A DNA stretch of 64,000 nucleotides from Mesostigma viride (GCA_009746045.1 RPFO01000165.1:4866692-4930691), one strand, 5' to 3'; shown: positions 18,970-30,091, counted from the first letter of the stretch. Notes: generated by a model from the sequence alone, not told the origin. Translations and numbers: made by a program.

Positions 18970-20390
18970 CCATGCCTTGAAGCAGATCATCCGCTGTCTC
19001 CAGTCGAGCAGGGGAGGCTGGCCGACACGGTGGCCAGATTGGTTGCATCGCTGAAGCCAGCCAAGCGACGGGCACAGGCTGAGGCATGTGCACCGCAACC
19101 CAAGCGCAGGAGGGATGAGGGGGAGGATGGTGGAGAAAGGGGGGGCAACCAGGGCAGGGGAGGACACGGCGACCAAGAATCTGCACCAGCGCAACGAGCG
19201 GGCGGGGAGCAGCAGCAGCAACAGCAACAGCAGCAGCAGCCACCCGCAGGAACGACAACCACAACCAACATGGCCTTGTGTAGGCCCAGGTTTGATCCTA
19301 AGAAGAAAGAAGATATTAAGCTAGTATTCCCGGGGCTGCCAGAGGGCCATACCCAGGATGAGGCTAGGGAATGGTTGTTCAAGCTCTCACATGCTTATGC
19401 TAGTGATAATGTGCGTGACTGGTTCGCATCCCTGCGTGCATCCACACCTATACATCAATCTGCCAAGCCCATCCAACAGTTGGTACAATTGTACCAAAAG
19501 CGTGCCAGCAGTGGGGTGGATGTGGCAGAAAATGTTTTGTGGGCACAGTTCATGGTAGACCTTATAGGGCACTCGTCACCACGGGGGAGCACTTAGAAGT
19601 ACTTAAGGGCTTCCAGTGGATAGAGGCGTACAAGGTCAACAAGCGTGACTATGTCAGTGACAGTAAGAAGTATGTCATGTACATAGAGGGGGATGAGGAG
19701 CTTAAGATCGAAGCTCAATGCAAAATACCTAGTGCACCTATGGTTGCAAAAGGCAGAACTGGACCCTACCACGCTGTCAGTCATACTGGCAGGTCTGAAG
19801 GACAAGTGGGAGGACTTCAGGAAAGCAATGGCTTATGTGCAGCAGTGCCTAGAGCCATTTGCTGCTGCAGCCAAGGATGTTAAGGTGAAGCAGGTTAAGC
19901 CCTGGGAGGAGGCCTCAGGTACGGGGCTCTCTAAAAAGCAGTTGCAGTCGCTGGTGGCCCAGGTGAAGGCGGTATTAGGGGGGGATAAAAACAAAAACAA
20001 TAAAAGTGGGGGAGGTGGAAATAAGGGGGGGGGGGAGAATAATAACAACAAAAACAGAAAACAAAGTGGGGGAGCTAGCAAGCCAGGGGGTGCTAAGCCA
20101 GCAGGGGGGGACAAGAGGTTGCCTCATGACCCCACCAAACATTGCACTATATATAGGTGCCTATGTAAGGGGCACCTAAAGGATGATTGCTGGAAGGGCA
20201 AACCTGATTATAGCTCTGACGTGGATGTTTGTCCTGGTTGTTGGAAAACACGTCACCCCATTGCAGCAGGAGCGCGCTGCACGGCTCCCAGGCATAACAA
20301 GAACACCGGCCGGGGCGCTACAACCGCGCGGGGTCAGCAGACCAGGGAGACTCCTGTAAGCTACCCTCACCATTTTTCACAAATGGTTAC
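18970..20390 (+). pseudogene. Element I Gag with zinc knuckle, frameshifted
   Basis: Gag-like region: a basic linker (PKRRRDEG), a polyglutamine patch at about 19209-19239, then an alpha-helical capsid-like part (EAREWLFKLSHAYAS; LAGLKDKWEDFRKAMAYVQ) across two frames. The C-terminus is Gly/Asn/Lys-rich followed by Cys/His clusters (CLCKGHLKDDC, then CPGCWKTRH), an atypical zinc knuckle pair. Frame breaks occur near 19590 and 19700. Confidence 0.7.
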
Positions 20391-20411
20391 CTGCTACCTT
20401 CTGTCTGCCAA

Positions 20412-21470
20412 GTGTTGCCTGAGTGTGAGGATGTGGATTGGGATGTGGCATATGATATGACACTGTCACACATGATTTGTGACCCCACCATAGCTTCCCT
20501 TAGTGCAGCAGCAGAAAAGGTAATCACGTATGGTGCTCTAGCAGAGCAACTGCACAAGGTTATGGGCCATGAGGCTGTGGCTGAAAGGCTAGCCAATAAA
20601 ATACAAGGCCATGATCTGGAACAGATGTGCAGGCACGTATGTAAGCACTGTGAGCAATGTCAACTATATGCTCCTAAGCCCTGCTGGAAATGGCATGTGG
20701 CCACACCACCACTGGCTAGAGGCAAACTGGTTGGGGATGTTATACACGTGGTTAAGGACACGGTATACTACCTAGTCATAAAGGATGCCTGGTCAAGGTT
20801 AATTGTGGTAGTGGAGCCTCTGCCTGGAATGGATAAAGAGCAGCTGCACAGAGCTTTACAGATAGCCTTGGCACGTTTTCACCCCATTGAAAAAGTAATG
20901 CTGGATCAGCAGTTCCTCTGCATTCAGGACAGGAATGATCTGCCCAAGATAGAAGTGTCTGGGGCTCAAGATCATGAACGTCAGGGGTTGGTAGAACGTA
21001 CCATGAGAGCCATCAGGGATGTGATAAGAAAAATGCCATCCAGTTTGGCTGACTCTGGTAGCTATGCTGACAGGGCATCTTGGGCAGCAGGGGTGACTAC
21101 CCAGCTAAACGCCAAACCAATAATGTCCTCACCTTTTGGGGAAATTACCCCAACTGGCCTTCAGTCAGGCAGCTATGCTTCAGAGGTGCACACTCACTAC
21201 AACACACAAAGGCAGCACTTAGCCAAGTTGCTGGCAAAGAAAGACAAAAATAATGCCAGGCCTGCGTTTGAAGTGGGGGACCATGTGTTGTTTTTCAGAG
21301 AGGGTGATAGAGGAAGAGCACACTCTGCCAGATGGCACGGTCCAGCTGTAGTCACTAAAATTCATGAAGAAGGGACTGCAGTCACTATATACAACATGAC
21401 AGAGAGCGTGTGGTCAGCAAGCATAGACTCAAGCTTTATTACCCACCACTGGCAGACGTGTCAGGGGTAG
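20412..21470 (+). CDS. Element I integrase with GPY/F-like module
   Basis: About 350 residues. N-terminal HHCC-type zinc region (HKVMGHEAVAE..C..HCEQC), then the catalytic core: aspartate in GDVIHVV, second aspartate in MLDQQF, and glutamate in QGLVERTMR, 29 residues between the second D and the E. The C-terminal part has VGDHVLFF..ARWHGPAVV, which resembles the GPY/F module (RWxGPxxV) of Ty3/gypsy and retroviral integrases and is not expected in Ty1/copia. The frame is intact here, although it is disconnected from Gag and protease by frameshifts. Confidence 0.8.
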   Translation: MLPECEDVDWDVAYDMTLSHMICDPTIASLSAAAEKVITYGALAEQLHKVMGHEAVAERLANKIQGHDLEQMCRHVCKHCEQCQLYAPKPCWKWHVATPPLARGKLVGDVIHVVKDTVYYLVIKDAWSRLIVVVEPLPGMDKEQLHRALQIALARFHPIEKVMLDQQFLCIQDRNDLPKIEVSGAQDHERQGLVERTMRAIRDVIRKMPSSLADSGSYADRASWAAGVTTQLNAKPIMSSPFGEITPTGLQSGSYASEVHTHYNTQRQHLAKLLAKKDKNNARPAFEVGDHVLFFREGDRGRAHSARWHGPAVVTKIHEEGTAVTIYNMTESVWSASIDSSFITHHWQTCQG

Positions 21471-21474
21471 AATT

Positions 21475-22098
21475 CTTGGACATGGATTCAGAGCAGGAGT
21501 CTGGTGGATTGATCTCACCCAATGAATTGGCTAGGGACGCCATTGATGCAAGCACTAGTACCACAGTAGAAGCTCCTGTATTCCTCAGTAGTGCAGCCAC
21601 ACTACAACCCAATAGTCCACCTGGGCAGGAGGAAGGTGCACAGGGTGAGCAGCAGGTAGCCCCTCCCTCACACCTGGAGGAGTCACAAGAGAGAGCAGAT
21701 CCTGTCGTTCCCTGGAAGTCGTTTGCTGAGATTCCCCTCTTCTTGCACAAGGCACACAACACTAAAGCAGTTGTGGCAACAGGTACAGCACAGGTCAATG
21801 CTGTAGGGGATGCAGGTCAAGATCCTAGTATTTTGGCTGTAGACACCCAAGCACAGGTGAGTATCATCAGTGCAGCAGCTGTATCTGGTCTGAAAATGAA
21901 GGCCTCACCATGGGCTAGAGTGTCAGATTTTTCAGGCAAAACAAAAATGCAGGTCAAAGGTCAGGTGAGCATTCAATCTTGGGTATGCCCACTCCATTTC
22001 AGGTGGTTGAGGGTTACTCAGGGAATGCCCTGTTAGGGGAACCTTTTGTATCTTACCCTGGTGTTGTCATCTCAGCTGGGAGGTTGAGTGTGGCAGGG
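21475..22098 (+). pseudogene. Element I aspartic protease, interrupted by Element II
   Basis: Acidic linker then an aspartic-protease start ILAVDTQAQVSII at about 21834-21872, followed by VSDFSGKTKMQVKGQ, a block shared with the proteases of Elements II-IV. The catalytic triplet is DTQ rather than DT/SG. The frame is lost near 22020, and the coding region is cut by Element II at 22099. Position after integrase is the family's key oddity. Confidence 0.7.
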
Positions 22099-22103
22099 GT
22101 AGG
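22099..22103. repeat. Element II target-site duplication, left (GTAGG)
   Basis: GTAGG here and at 29545-29549; 5-bp duplication created by insertion into Element I. Confidence 0.9.
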
Positions 22104-22731
22104 AGTTAATATTGCCTGGCAAGCTATATTATTCTACTAAGCTACTTGGCTTGTAGAGATTCTACTTCCGGTTACTACAGTTCATAAACGGGTTCATTCT
22201 GATGAGTATTGCTCGAGATATGAGCAAGATACTGTTCTGCTACATTCTACTTGAATTCGGTGATTCTACGGTGGTTCTTCAAGTGACGCGTGGCATACGA
22301 CGTCTTGTCACAGTGTACGATAGGACATTTAGTCTCCGACACTGCGGTCTATTCAATGCTATTGATTAGACGTAACAAATAGTGACAGGACTTGTGCGAC
22401 AGGACACTGATGTGACTATTTATGGATAACAAGTCGAGATCTGCTGGTCCAGAGTGAAGGACAGCAATATTGTGAGATGATCTGTCCTATCAGTCATCTG
22501 GATGTGACTGCGTCACAATTAGTATATAACGAGCAGGACGCTGCCACTTGGTAGCACCACTTTCCCTGCACCTGTGTCCTCGCACCTTTGGCGACGGTTC
22601 TCACGTGCCTCGTGCATTCTGTGCTGGTAGCCATAACCAGCAACGTAAACCTATTGATTAATATAACTACTTCCTCTGTAGATATTAATCAGTGCAGGCT
22701 GAACCACAGTTCAGCCACAGTTTCGTTAACT
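22104..22731 (+). repeat. Element II 5' LTR
   Basis: 628 bp; termini AGTTAA..TTAACT. Near-identical to 28916-29544. Contains TATATAA at about 22522, a likely promoter TATA box, and an A+T-rich 3' third. Confidence 0.95.
22518..22530 (+). promoter_or_regulatory. TATA box in Element II LTR
   Basis: TTAGTATATAACGAG, in a mostly G+C-balanced LTR and repeated in the 3' LTR at the equivalent position (29332-29345). Transcription would start a short way downstream. Confidence 0.5.
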
Positions 22732-22812
22732 CGAATTACAAGCGAGTTCGTAATCTACTGATTACGGCATTGATTTCTGGTGTCGGCAATTTTTACGGTG
22801 TTTTTCCATTAT

Positions 22813-23376
22813 ATGGGAAACACGCGTGAATATCGTGAGCCATCTCCCGAGCGTGCGTCGGCTCCATCGTCTTCAGGCTTTAATTTCAACGTTCAACGTA
22901 CGGCGTCAACTGCTGCGCTGCATTCGCGTGCTGTTCAACCTTCGCTGTCTCAAGCGCTCGTCAGCCGGCCGCCAGTTTCTAACGATCTGCATCAGTTCGT
23001 CGACGACCTTACTCAAGATTTGGAAATCCTGTCGGAAAATTCCCATATTTTCCGAAGGCTTGCAGCGTCGGGATCAGACGAGCAAGCTCAAGTAATTTCG
23101 GCGCTTCGCACCTACGGCTTGGGTGTTCTGGCGTTGGCGACAGCGTGGTCTGGAATTTCGGCGACTCTTCCGGCTGTCGCAGTTCCGGTTAGCAACAACG
23201 GGTGGGCGTCGTCAGTCGACGGTATCATAAACGTCGCTGCTTCGATTCAGCGGCAATCAAACGCTGAGGAGCCAGGTGAAAACAGCGAGGGGCTTCCTGA
23301 TTTATATCCGAGTATTGTGCAGCAGATTTTGGATAACGTATTGCAGTTTCCGCGCGACGATATGCGGCTGGATTAA
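22813..23376 (+). CDS. Element II ORF1 (unknown function)
   Basis: ATG 22813 (MGNTREYREPSPER), 81 bp after the 5' LTR, about 187 residues. No recognised domain. It shares a short motif with the equivalent ORF of Element III: RPPVSNDLHQFVDDL here, RPPVDRNFAQFVNDQ there. It has an Ala/Leu-rich hydrophobic middle (LGVLALATAWSGISATLPAV). The repeated presence of such an ORF before Gag in four elements suggests a real accessory or Gag-related product. Confidence 0.6.
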   Translation: MGNTREYREPSPERASAPSSSGFNFNVQRTASTAALHSRAVQPSLSQALVSRPPVSNDLHQFVDDLTQDLEILSENSHIFRRLAASGSDEQAQVISALRTYGLGVLALATAWSGISATLPAVAVPVSNNGWASSVDGIINVAASIQRQSNAEEPGENSEGLPDLYPSIVQQILDNVLQFPRDDMRLD

Positions 23377-23526
23377 ATTTTCTGTTATAATTAACAGAGA
23401 ATTAATTCAGGAAAATTTTTTTCTTGGTTCCAGAGCTTAAGGGATTAATTTATTAATTCCCCAGCAGTATTCTTTCTTCAGCATCGGCATCGGCATCGAC
23501 AGTTGTCATCGGCATTCGCAGCGACC

Positions 23527-24547
23527 ATGCAGGGTTTGGAAGACGGCGAGATACGCGGCGAACAAATGCTGCGGGGTCAGAATTTTAATCGTCCAGCAGC
23601 AGCAGAGCAGCCCCGCAGAGCCAAGGCCCAGGAGGGCTTTGCTATTCTTAACCAGCTTCCCAGTCTCAAGGAGCACTGGACTGTTAAGGATAAGGATATT
23701 ACCATTAGGCACCTTAAGGGATATAAGGGCTTGTATAATGGTAACAATCCTCTGCAGGTGCTGTGTATGTCACAGTACCTTCTTAAGTGTCCCAAGAGGG
23801 TGCAGAAGTATGTAAATGACAAGTTTGAGGATGGAGATTCCTGGGATGTTTTTATAGCTGAGTTTGAGGTGTTCCTAGATGATAAGAGGGCTAGTGATGG
23901 CTCCTTTTGGAAGAAGGAGTACATTGATTTCAAGGCTGAGGGTCTGATTCTGCAGGCATTTGAGGATTTTCAGGAGCTCAGGCACAATTGTGCTGGCAAG
24001 GGGTATGTAGTGTCAGATGAGATTGCCATGGATGATTTCCTAGGTAGCCTGGGATTGGATGAGGTCACCTTGGATAACCTGCAGGTGCACATGCGTACAT
24101 GCACCACCTGGGCTGCTATGGTGGCCAAGATCAAGGATTATTTCAGGGGCAAGTATGTGGGAGGCAAGAAGGAGGCAGACAAGGCCAGGGAGAAGCAGAA
24201 GGAGAAGGATAAGGTGGATGTGGCAGCTGCAGCAGGGGCAGTGTTCCCAAGGTCAAGGGCAACCAATGGGGGGGGCAGCCCTCCAACGGTTATGGTCCAC
24301 CAAGGTCAGGGCCTTCCAAGCGGGGGGCTTCCAGGCCAAGGGCTTCAGTGGCTTCAAGCGTCGTGGAGGTCCTTCCCAGGAGCAGCCAGCGGCTCAGCGT
24401 CCCAGATTTGATTTCAACAGGGTGGGGTCCCAGCGGGGACCACCTGGGGTGGGGACACCTCGTATCACATGTTATTTCTGTCACCAGCAGGGCCACATCC
24501 GTAAGGACTGCCCTAGCTGGCGTAAGCAAAGGGGCCAAGGGGGATAA
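23527..24547 (+). pseudogene. Element II Gag with zinc knuckle (one frameshift)
   Basis: From ATG 23527 (MQGLEDGEIRGE) the capsid-like region is continuous: MSQYLLKCPKRVQKYV, WDVFIAEFEVFL, EGLILQAFEDFQEL, GKYVGGKK. At the run of eight G near 24268 the frame shifts by one, and the C-terminus continues with a basic Gly-rich linker and a standard CCHC zinc knuckle CYFCHQQGHIRKDC at about 24471-24512. The homopolymer explains the break as a simple slippage mutation. Confidence 0.8.
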
Positions 24548-24715
24548 CAACCCAACCTGACAGGCTCAGCCTTCCCTGGGCTTGCTAGGGTCCGCCAGGG
24601 AGGGGGCTAAGAGTGACCCCCCCATTACTCTGGATGAAGTTGATTTGCTCCCTGCACAGGTTGAGAGTCTCCCACTTAAGGTTGAGAGTCCCCTGCACAG
24701 GTTGAGGGTGCATCC

Positions 24716-25530
24716 ATGGAGGAAGAACACAATGGGGTAGTGACTGGGTCTTCCCACGTCACCATGGTGAAAGCAGTTACCACAAGGCAACAACGTTCCC
24801 ACATGGCTCTTGGAGGTAGTTTGCGTACTCCTTCAATGTTGGAGCGTGGAAGTCCTGCCTTAGGGCAGGAAGCTCCTTTAGAGGAGGAGGATGAGGCTGA
24901 TGGCCTGAATGATGCAATGGGGAGCTTGGTTGTAAGAGAGAGTGCTGTTCCAAGCACCTCACCTGTATTTAATAAAATGTCTCTTGTGTCAAACATTGCA
25001 TTGAGATTGCATCATATGTTTGGTCATGCTGCCCAGGCACTCCAGTTTGCAAGGAGGCTGGGAGGGACATCTTTGTTTAATGCAGTAAAGCAGGTTGCTG
25101 AGGCTTGTTCCTGTAGGCTGGTTGCTCCCAAGCCTAAGAAGTCTCATGTCAGACAACCTGTGTTGCAGTCTGGATATGTACAATGTGATATCCAAGAAAT
25201 CAGGAAACTGATTTTGTTGGTTGGTGTTGACAGATACACCAAGTACAAGGTGCTGGAGCTGTTGCAAGACAAGTCTAAGCCATGTTTGGTGGCTGGGCTC
25301 CAGGCTATCAGATCCAGAATGAAACCAGTGATCCAGCTGCAGTGTGATTTAGAATTTGAGTGCTGCATGGGGAATGAAGACCTCCCTGAATTATTTGTTG
25401 TATACAGGGAGTCCCATGGCAGTCAAGGCGTGGTGGAGAGGACAATCAGAGAGCTCAAGACTATTCTGTTGACTGAGAAGAAGATTCCAATATTGGTTCC
25501 AGCTATTATCAAAACGGCCTGGTTGAGGTC
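24716..25530 (+). CDS. Element II integrase (frameshifted at its C-terminal end)
   Basis: HHCC zinc region (LHHMFGHAAQ..CSCRL), first aspartate in VQCDIQEI, a block VGVDRYTKYKVLELL, second aspartate in LQCDLEFEC, glutamate in GSQGVVERTIREL with 29 residues between D and E. The frame breaks at about 25520 in a short duplication (GGTTGAGGTCAGTTGAGGTC) and resumes in the next frame. Confidence 0.85.
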
Positions 25531-25532
25531 AG

Positions 25533-26190
25533 TTGAGGTCAGGGCATGCATCCATGTATGTTGGAGAGGTCCCTGTGACTCCATTATCATTGCATCTTCG
25601 GGAGCTCCCTACTGAGGTTGAGCAAGCTTGGAAAGATAGCCTTATGTTCAAGTTTGCCAAGTTGAGGCAGAAAGACAAGGGCTGGAGTGTTCTGAAACCT
25701 GTTGTTGGCCAAAGGGTAATTGTGTGGAAAGAGCCCAAGCTTGCAGGCAAGCGTGGTAGCTGGCACCCTGGAGTAGTGACCAGGGTGGAACCAGCTGGGC
25801 ACAAGTGCTGGGTGAAGATGGAGGATCCTCCCCAGAATGTGCACCGTCTGTCGTGGTCATATGTACGTCTAAGGGGTGCTGAAGCAGAGGCAGTAACTCC
25901 TGATGTGACAACCTTGCCAGTTGGTCATGACGTCATCCCTGATCATCACGTTCCGGCTGGAAGTAATCCCCGGGTAAGTCCTGGCCAGACCCCTGGACCG
26001 GTTAACTTTCCAGATTTAGAGCAGGCAGATGTGGTCCCCTCTAGCCTCACTAAGCATAGAGGTGTGGGCCTGAAAGATGTGGTGCTGGCTATGCAAAAAG
26101 CCAAGCAAAAGCCTCGGGTGTCCAAGCTCAGCCAGTTGGGGGAGTCCGAGTGCACTGCACTAGAAGTAGATACCAATGCAGAGGTCTCAT
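25533..26190 (+). CDS. Element II post-integrase SH3-like module and protease start
   Basis: Continues the pol polyprotein: RQKDKGWSVLKPVVGQRVIV then GKRGSWHPGVVTRV and VHRLSWSYVR, a beta-strand-rich SH3/GPY-like module conserved in Elements III and IV. It is followed by a linker and the protease active site ALEVDTNAEVS at about 26158-26190. The frame is lost immediately after the DTNA motif. Confidence 0.75.
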
Positions 26191-26191
26191 C

Positions 26192-28144
26192 ATGGGGTCT
26201 CAGCATACAGGGCAGCGGCAGATTGGCGAGTCTAGCTGTTCCTGGGTGTCTGACTTTAGTGGCAGGGTTCATATGAAAGTGGTAGGAGAAATCATCTTAC
26301 CATTTATGGGTGTAGATGTTTCCTTCCTAGTGCTAGAAGATTACGATGGCCCTATCATTTTGGGTCAGAATTTTCTTTGCACCCCTGGAGTTGTGGTTGT
26401 ATCTCATAGCCTTATTCGTAAGGGTTGGGGTAGCATTCCACTGACTAACTTCAGGGCCCTGAATCTTAATTTTTTCTCTGTGAAAGCGATCAGGAATGTG
26501 CAGTGGCCTGAGGATCAGATTCCTGTGGCTTCCAGTCTTGTGATGCCAGCTGCTCTTCATCCTAGCAGTATTGGTATTACTAAGAGATCACTGGCTGCTC
26601 ATTCTCCTCTTAGCTATGATCAGCTTGTCCAGGAAATGAGTTCTCCTCTGATGTTTGAGGCCTGGAGGCTAGCATTTGCCAAGGCCCTAGAGGAGTGGTT
26701 GCAGTTTGACTGCTGTCAGCCTGTGAATGAAGTTCCTCCATACAGTACACGGTTGAAGCTCAGATTCGTCATCAAGCGGAAGGAGGTGGAGGGGGTGTCT
26801 GTTCCCCATGTGCGTCCAGTTCTTAATGAATACCGTGGTACTGGGGATCTTCTGGGCGAGGAGTTGTATACACCTGGGATGCTACATGATACATGGCGTA
26901 TTTTATTGTGCCTGTATGTCGGTATGCTGAACCAGGGTGCTGATATGTCTTCAGTTCTGCTAGATTTCAAGAGAGCATTTCTGAAGGGTGATCCCAGTGT
27001 GGCTCAGCAGGTGTGGCATTGTGAAACTCCATTTCATGTGCCAGTTCCTGTAGCCTGGCAGGCAGAGCTCCAGTCTAGCTACCTGCTGATTCTGAAGGGT
27101 CTAGAAGGTCTCAGGTCCAGTCCCATCATTTGGAGGCTCACCTTGGAAGACTTCTTGACTAAACACTGTGGGTTGAAGGTGTCATCTGTGGACCCATGTT
27201 TATTGCTGGGTAGGTGGCATGATTTACCTGTGTATGCTAGCCTGCATGGTGATGACTTGCACTTGATTGCTCCCACTAAGTGGTTGAGTCAGTTTGTGCC
27301 CATCATTAATGATGCATTTCCTTTGGGAAAAGAATTGTGGCAGAAGCCTGGAGAGGCTGTCACGTTCTGTGGAATGCAGGCTACATTGGTTCAGGAGGGG
27401 AGTCAGTGGCTGATTAAGCTGCAGGCGGGCAATGACTACAAGAGTACCATTCTTCAATCTGTTCCAGAGGTCATGACGTCATCCATTGCACCTGAGCTGA
27501 AAGGCAAGTTGGCCTGGTATGGCAGCATTTGTGGGCCTGACATGATGGTCCATAGCAGATCCCCTGATGATGTGCTAATTCTGGAGGAGCCTTCCCAGAT
27601 TATTGCACATGTTAACAAGTCTCCTGGTATTACTTTAGCTGGGATTGATTTGTCTTTGCCATTTTCCTTGGATATCTATGTTGATAGCTCCATGGATAGC
27701 AGGCAAGTTTCTAAGGTCAGAGGCAGGTCAGCTGGCTTGTTTGTGCTTCAGCAACATAGGCCTAGTCTTGTGGCCTGGTACAGTCGTCTTCAAAGAAGGG
27801 TTGCTGTGAGTTCAGATGTCTCTGAGTGCAGAGCCATTTGTGAAGGGATTCAGTCCAGTTTGTACATCAAGGAGCTGTTGCTAGCTATGGCTTCAGTGAC
27901 TCCTCATACTCTTCAGCTGGAAACCTTGATCCTTTCAGATAACATGGGCATGGTCCAGTTTGTGCACAAGCAGTTGGCCAGAAGCAGAGATCTGGATTAT
28001 CTCCTGTTGAAGGAGTTGGCAGGTCTGGTGGATATTCAACATCTTCCAGGTTCTGAGAATCCTGCTGATGCATTGACCAAGTTGCCTCACAAGTCTGCTG
28101 AGCAATATAAGCTTCTTTACAAGCTGATGAGCTCCTCTGTGTGA
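26192..28144 (+). CDS. Element II protease C-term, reverse transcriptase and RNase H
   Basis: Long open frame. Protease second signature YDGPIILGQNFL at about 26346-26378. Copia-type RT: LYTPGMLHDTW, DFKRAFLKGDPS with a catalytic aspartate, LKGLEGLRSSPIIW, SVDPCLLLG, then SLHGDDLHL at 27239-27262 in place of YVDD. RNase H: YVDSSMDS, SECRAICEG, LSDNMGMV and NPADALTKL supply the D-E-D-D set. The stop is at 28142-28144. The PADALTK ending is typical of Ty1/copia RNase H. Confidence 0.92.
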   Translation: MGSQHTGQRQIGESSCSWVSDFSGRVHMKVVGEIILPFMGVDVSFLVLEDYDGPIILGQNFLCTPGVVVVSHSLIRKGWGSIPLTNFRALNLNFFSVKAIRNVQWPEDQIPVASSLVMPAALHPSSIGITKRSLAAHSPLSYDQLVQEMSSPLMFEAWRLAFAKALEEWLQFDCCQPVNEVPPYSTRLKLRFVIKRKEVEGVSVPHVRPVLNEYRGTGDLLGEELYTPGMLHDTWRILLCLYVGMLNQGADMSSVLLDFKRAFLKGDPSVAQQVWHCETPFHVPVPVAWQAELQSSYLLILKGLEGLRSSPIIWRLTLEDFLTKHCGLKVSSVDPCLLLGRWHDLPVYASLHGDDLHLIAPTKWLSQFVPIINDAFPLGKELWQKPGEAVTFCGMQATLVQEGSQWLIKLQAGNDYKSTILQSVPEVMTSSIAPELKGKLAWYGSICGPDMMVHSRSPDDVLILEEPSQIIAHVNKSPGITLAGIDLSLPFSLDIYVDSSMDSRQVSKVRGRSAGLFVLQQHRPSLVAWYSRLQRRVAVSSDVSECRAICEGIQSSLYIKELLLAMASVTPHTLQLETLILSDNMGMVQFVHKQLARSRDLDYLLLKELAGLVDIQHLPGSENPADALTKLPHKSAEQYKLLYKLMSSSV

Positions 28145-28915
28145 GTTGAGCAATTCCAGTTGGAGCTTTGAGTTTGGTGGCTGAGAAGAGCTAACATTGA
28201 GCTGGGCTCTGTTATGCTGAGAGCTGTGATGCTCTGAGGGCAGTAATGCTCTGTGTACATATATGTATAATACTGTATTATTATATGTAATGCTCAGTCA
28301 TGGAGCATGATGTTGGTTGGGGGTTTGTCCTCAGTTTGAGGTTTGTCTCAACCAAAGGGATTTTATAGGGCAGGGTTCGATTCCCTGGGGCTGCTTAGGC
28401 GGATTTTCCCGGATTGGCTGACCCATCAACCTTGCTGGTGAGGTGGCGACAGGTCCCCCTAGTTTTGTCCCAGACAGAGGAAGGTAGTTTGTCATGTGCT
28501 TAATATATTTTGTGATGTGCTATTTCTCAGTCCATGGTGGGCGCCAGTTCTGATAACTATCAATGTCTACCTGATAAGGTCTTGTGGGTAACTTGTGGGG
28601 TTCCAATCAGGAGCCATTATGGTGATGATTCCATTTTGGTCATTATTCTGGTTAGCCACAAGCTGCTATTCCAAACACTTGGCTTTCTACTTCCAGTGGA
28701 TAGGGAATTCATTGTAATTCGTCATGGCTGAGATGTGTTGTGATCTGGTGCTTGATTAATCCCGAGCAGAGACTACAGAGAGCTGGGAGGGATGTCAAGT
28801 GCTATGCATGTTGTTTCTATATATGTGTTGCCAAGCCTAACAGCTCTAAAAGAAAGAAAGGGCTGGAGTTAATATGGCTGTTATGTCCAAGCTCTAAAAG
28901 AGAAGAAAGGGCTGG
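28145..28915 (+). other. Element II 3' untranslated region
   Basis: No ORF. Contains a conserved block TGGCTGACCCATC..GATGAGG-like GTGGCGACAGGTCCCC at about 28415-28460 that is also present downstream of RNase H in Element III (44653-44700). A GGGTTCGATTCCC motif at 28373 is also in Element IV's 3' region. Ends in the polypurine tract just before 28916. Confidence 0.6.
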
Positions 28916-29544
28916 AGTTAATATTGCCTGGCAAGCAATATTATTCTACTAAGCTACTTGGCTTGTAGAGATTCTACTTCCGGTTACTACAATCCAGAAA
29001 CGGGTTCATTCTGATGAGTATTGCTCGAGATATGAGCAAGATACTGTTCTACTACATTCTACTTGGATTCGGTGATTCTACGGTGGTTCTTCAAGTGACG
29101 CGTGGCATACGACGTCTTGTCACAGTGTACGATAGGACATTTAGTCTCCGACACTGCGGTCTATTCAATGCTATTGATTAGACGTAACACATAGTGACAG
29201 GACTTGTGCGACAGGACACTGATGTGACTATTTATGGATAACAAGTCGAGATCTGCTGGTCCAGAGTGAAGGACAGCAATATTGTGAGATGATCTGTCCT
29301 ATCAGTCATCTGGATGTGACTGCGTCACAATTAGTATATAACGAGCAGGATGCTGCCACTTGGTAGCACCACTTTCCCTGCACCTGTGTCCTCGCACCTT
29401 TGGCGACGGTTCTCACGAGCCTCGTGCATTCTGTGCTGGTAGCCATAACCAGCAACGTAAACCTATTGATTAATATAACTACTTCCTCTGTAGATATTAA
29501 TCAGTGCAGGCTGAACCACAGTTTCAGCCACAGTTTCTTTAACT
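28916..29544 (+). repeat. Element II 3' LTR
   Basis: 629 bp, near-identical to the 5' LTR; termini AGTTAA..TTAACT; followed by the TSD GTAGG at 29545. Confidence 0.95.
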
Positions 29545-29549
29545 GTAGG

Positions 29550-30087
29550 ACAGGTACCTCTAGATCATTTTAAAATCCCTTTGAGCCAGATTAGCACTGG
29601 GTTGGATGCTGCCATCAATGCAGTTAAGCCCAAGTACCTCCCAGGTCAGGAACCATGTGTGGAGGACCTCATACACTCTCAAAAGCTACACCCTTCAGCG
29701 TTCGGGCTTGGTAGATGGGATGTTGCATCCATGTCTCCCCTGTCCTATGATGATATTGTACGGGACTGCCAGACGCAGATTGGGTGGCTGGAGGCTTTTA
29801 CCAAAGCCAGGGAGGAGTGGGTTGTTCCAGATGCACGTAGTCCCACTCACACACCACCTGTGACTCCTCTTGATGCTATGCCAGCTGGAGCCAAGAAGCT
29901 AAGGTTAAAGTTTGTGTGCAAGCATAAACCCCAGGCTGATGGGGGACCACCCATTTTCCATGCTAGGCCATGTGTCACTGAGTTCAGGGGCTCTACAGAG
30001 CTGACAGAGGCTGAGCTTTATACTCCTGGTATTCAGCAAACGTCTCTCAAGGTGTTGCTTTCCTTGTTTTTGCATCAGCTATTCAGC
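29550..30087 (+). CDS. Element I reverse transcriptase, N-terminal part
   Basis: Element I pol resumes after Element II. Blocks match the RT start of the sister elements: MSPLSYDDIV, WLEAFTKAREEWV, KKLRLKFVCKHK, ARPCVTEFRGSTELTEAELY and TPGIQQTSLKVLLSLF. It is cut by the TTAA-flanked insertion at 30088. Confidence 0.8.
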
Positions 30088-30091
30088 TTAA

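Larger units (their letters stand above)
22104..29544 (+). mobile_element. Element II: Copia-class LTR retrotransposon with permuted pol
   Basis: 7.44 kb, complete from LTR to LTR, inserted in Element I between protease and RT. LTRs 22104-22731 and 28916-29544 are almost identical, so this insertion is young. Order: ORF1, Gag, integrase, SH3-like module, protease, RT, RNase H. A few frameshifts (about 24268, 25520 and 26190) disable it. A purine-rich tract AAAAGAGAAGAAAGGGC lies just before the 3' LTR. Confidence 0.93.

Noticed and set aside
21439-21798. Minus-strand frames inside the LTR elements
   Set aside because: Shadows of the coding strand; no domains. The same reason applies to the many antisense frames between 24290 and 28153.
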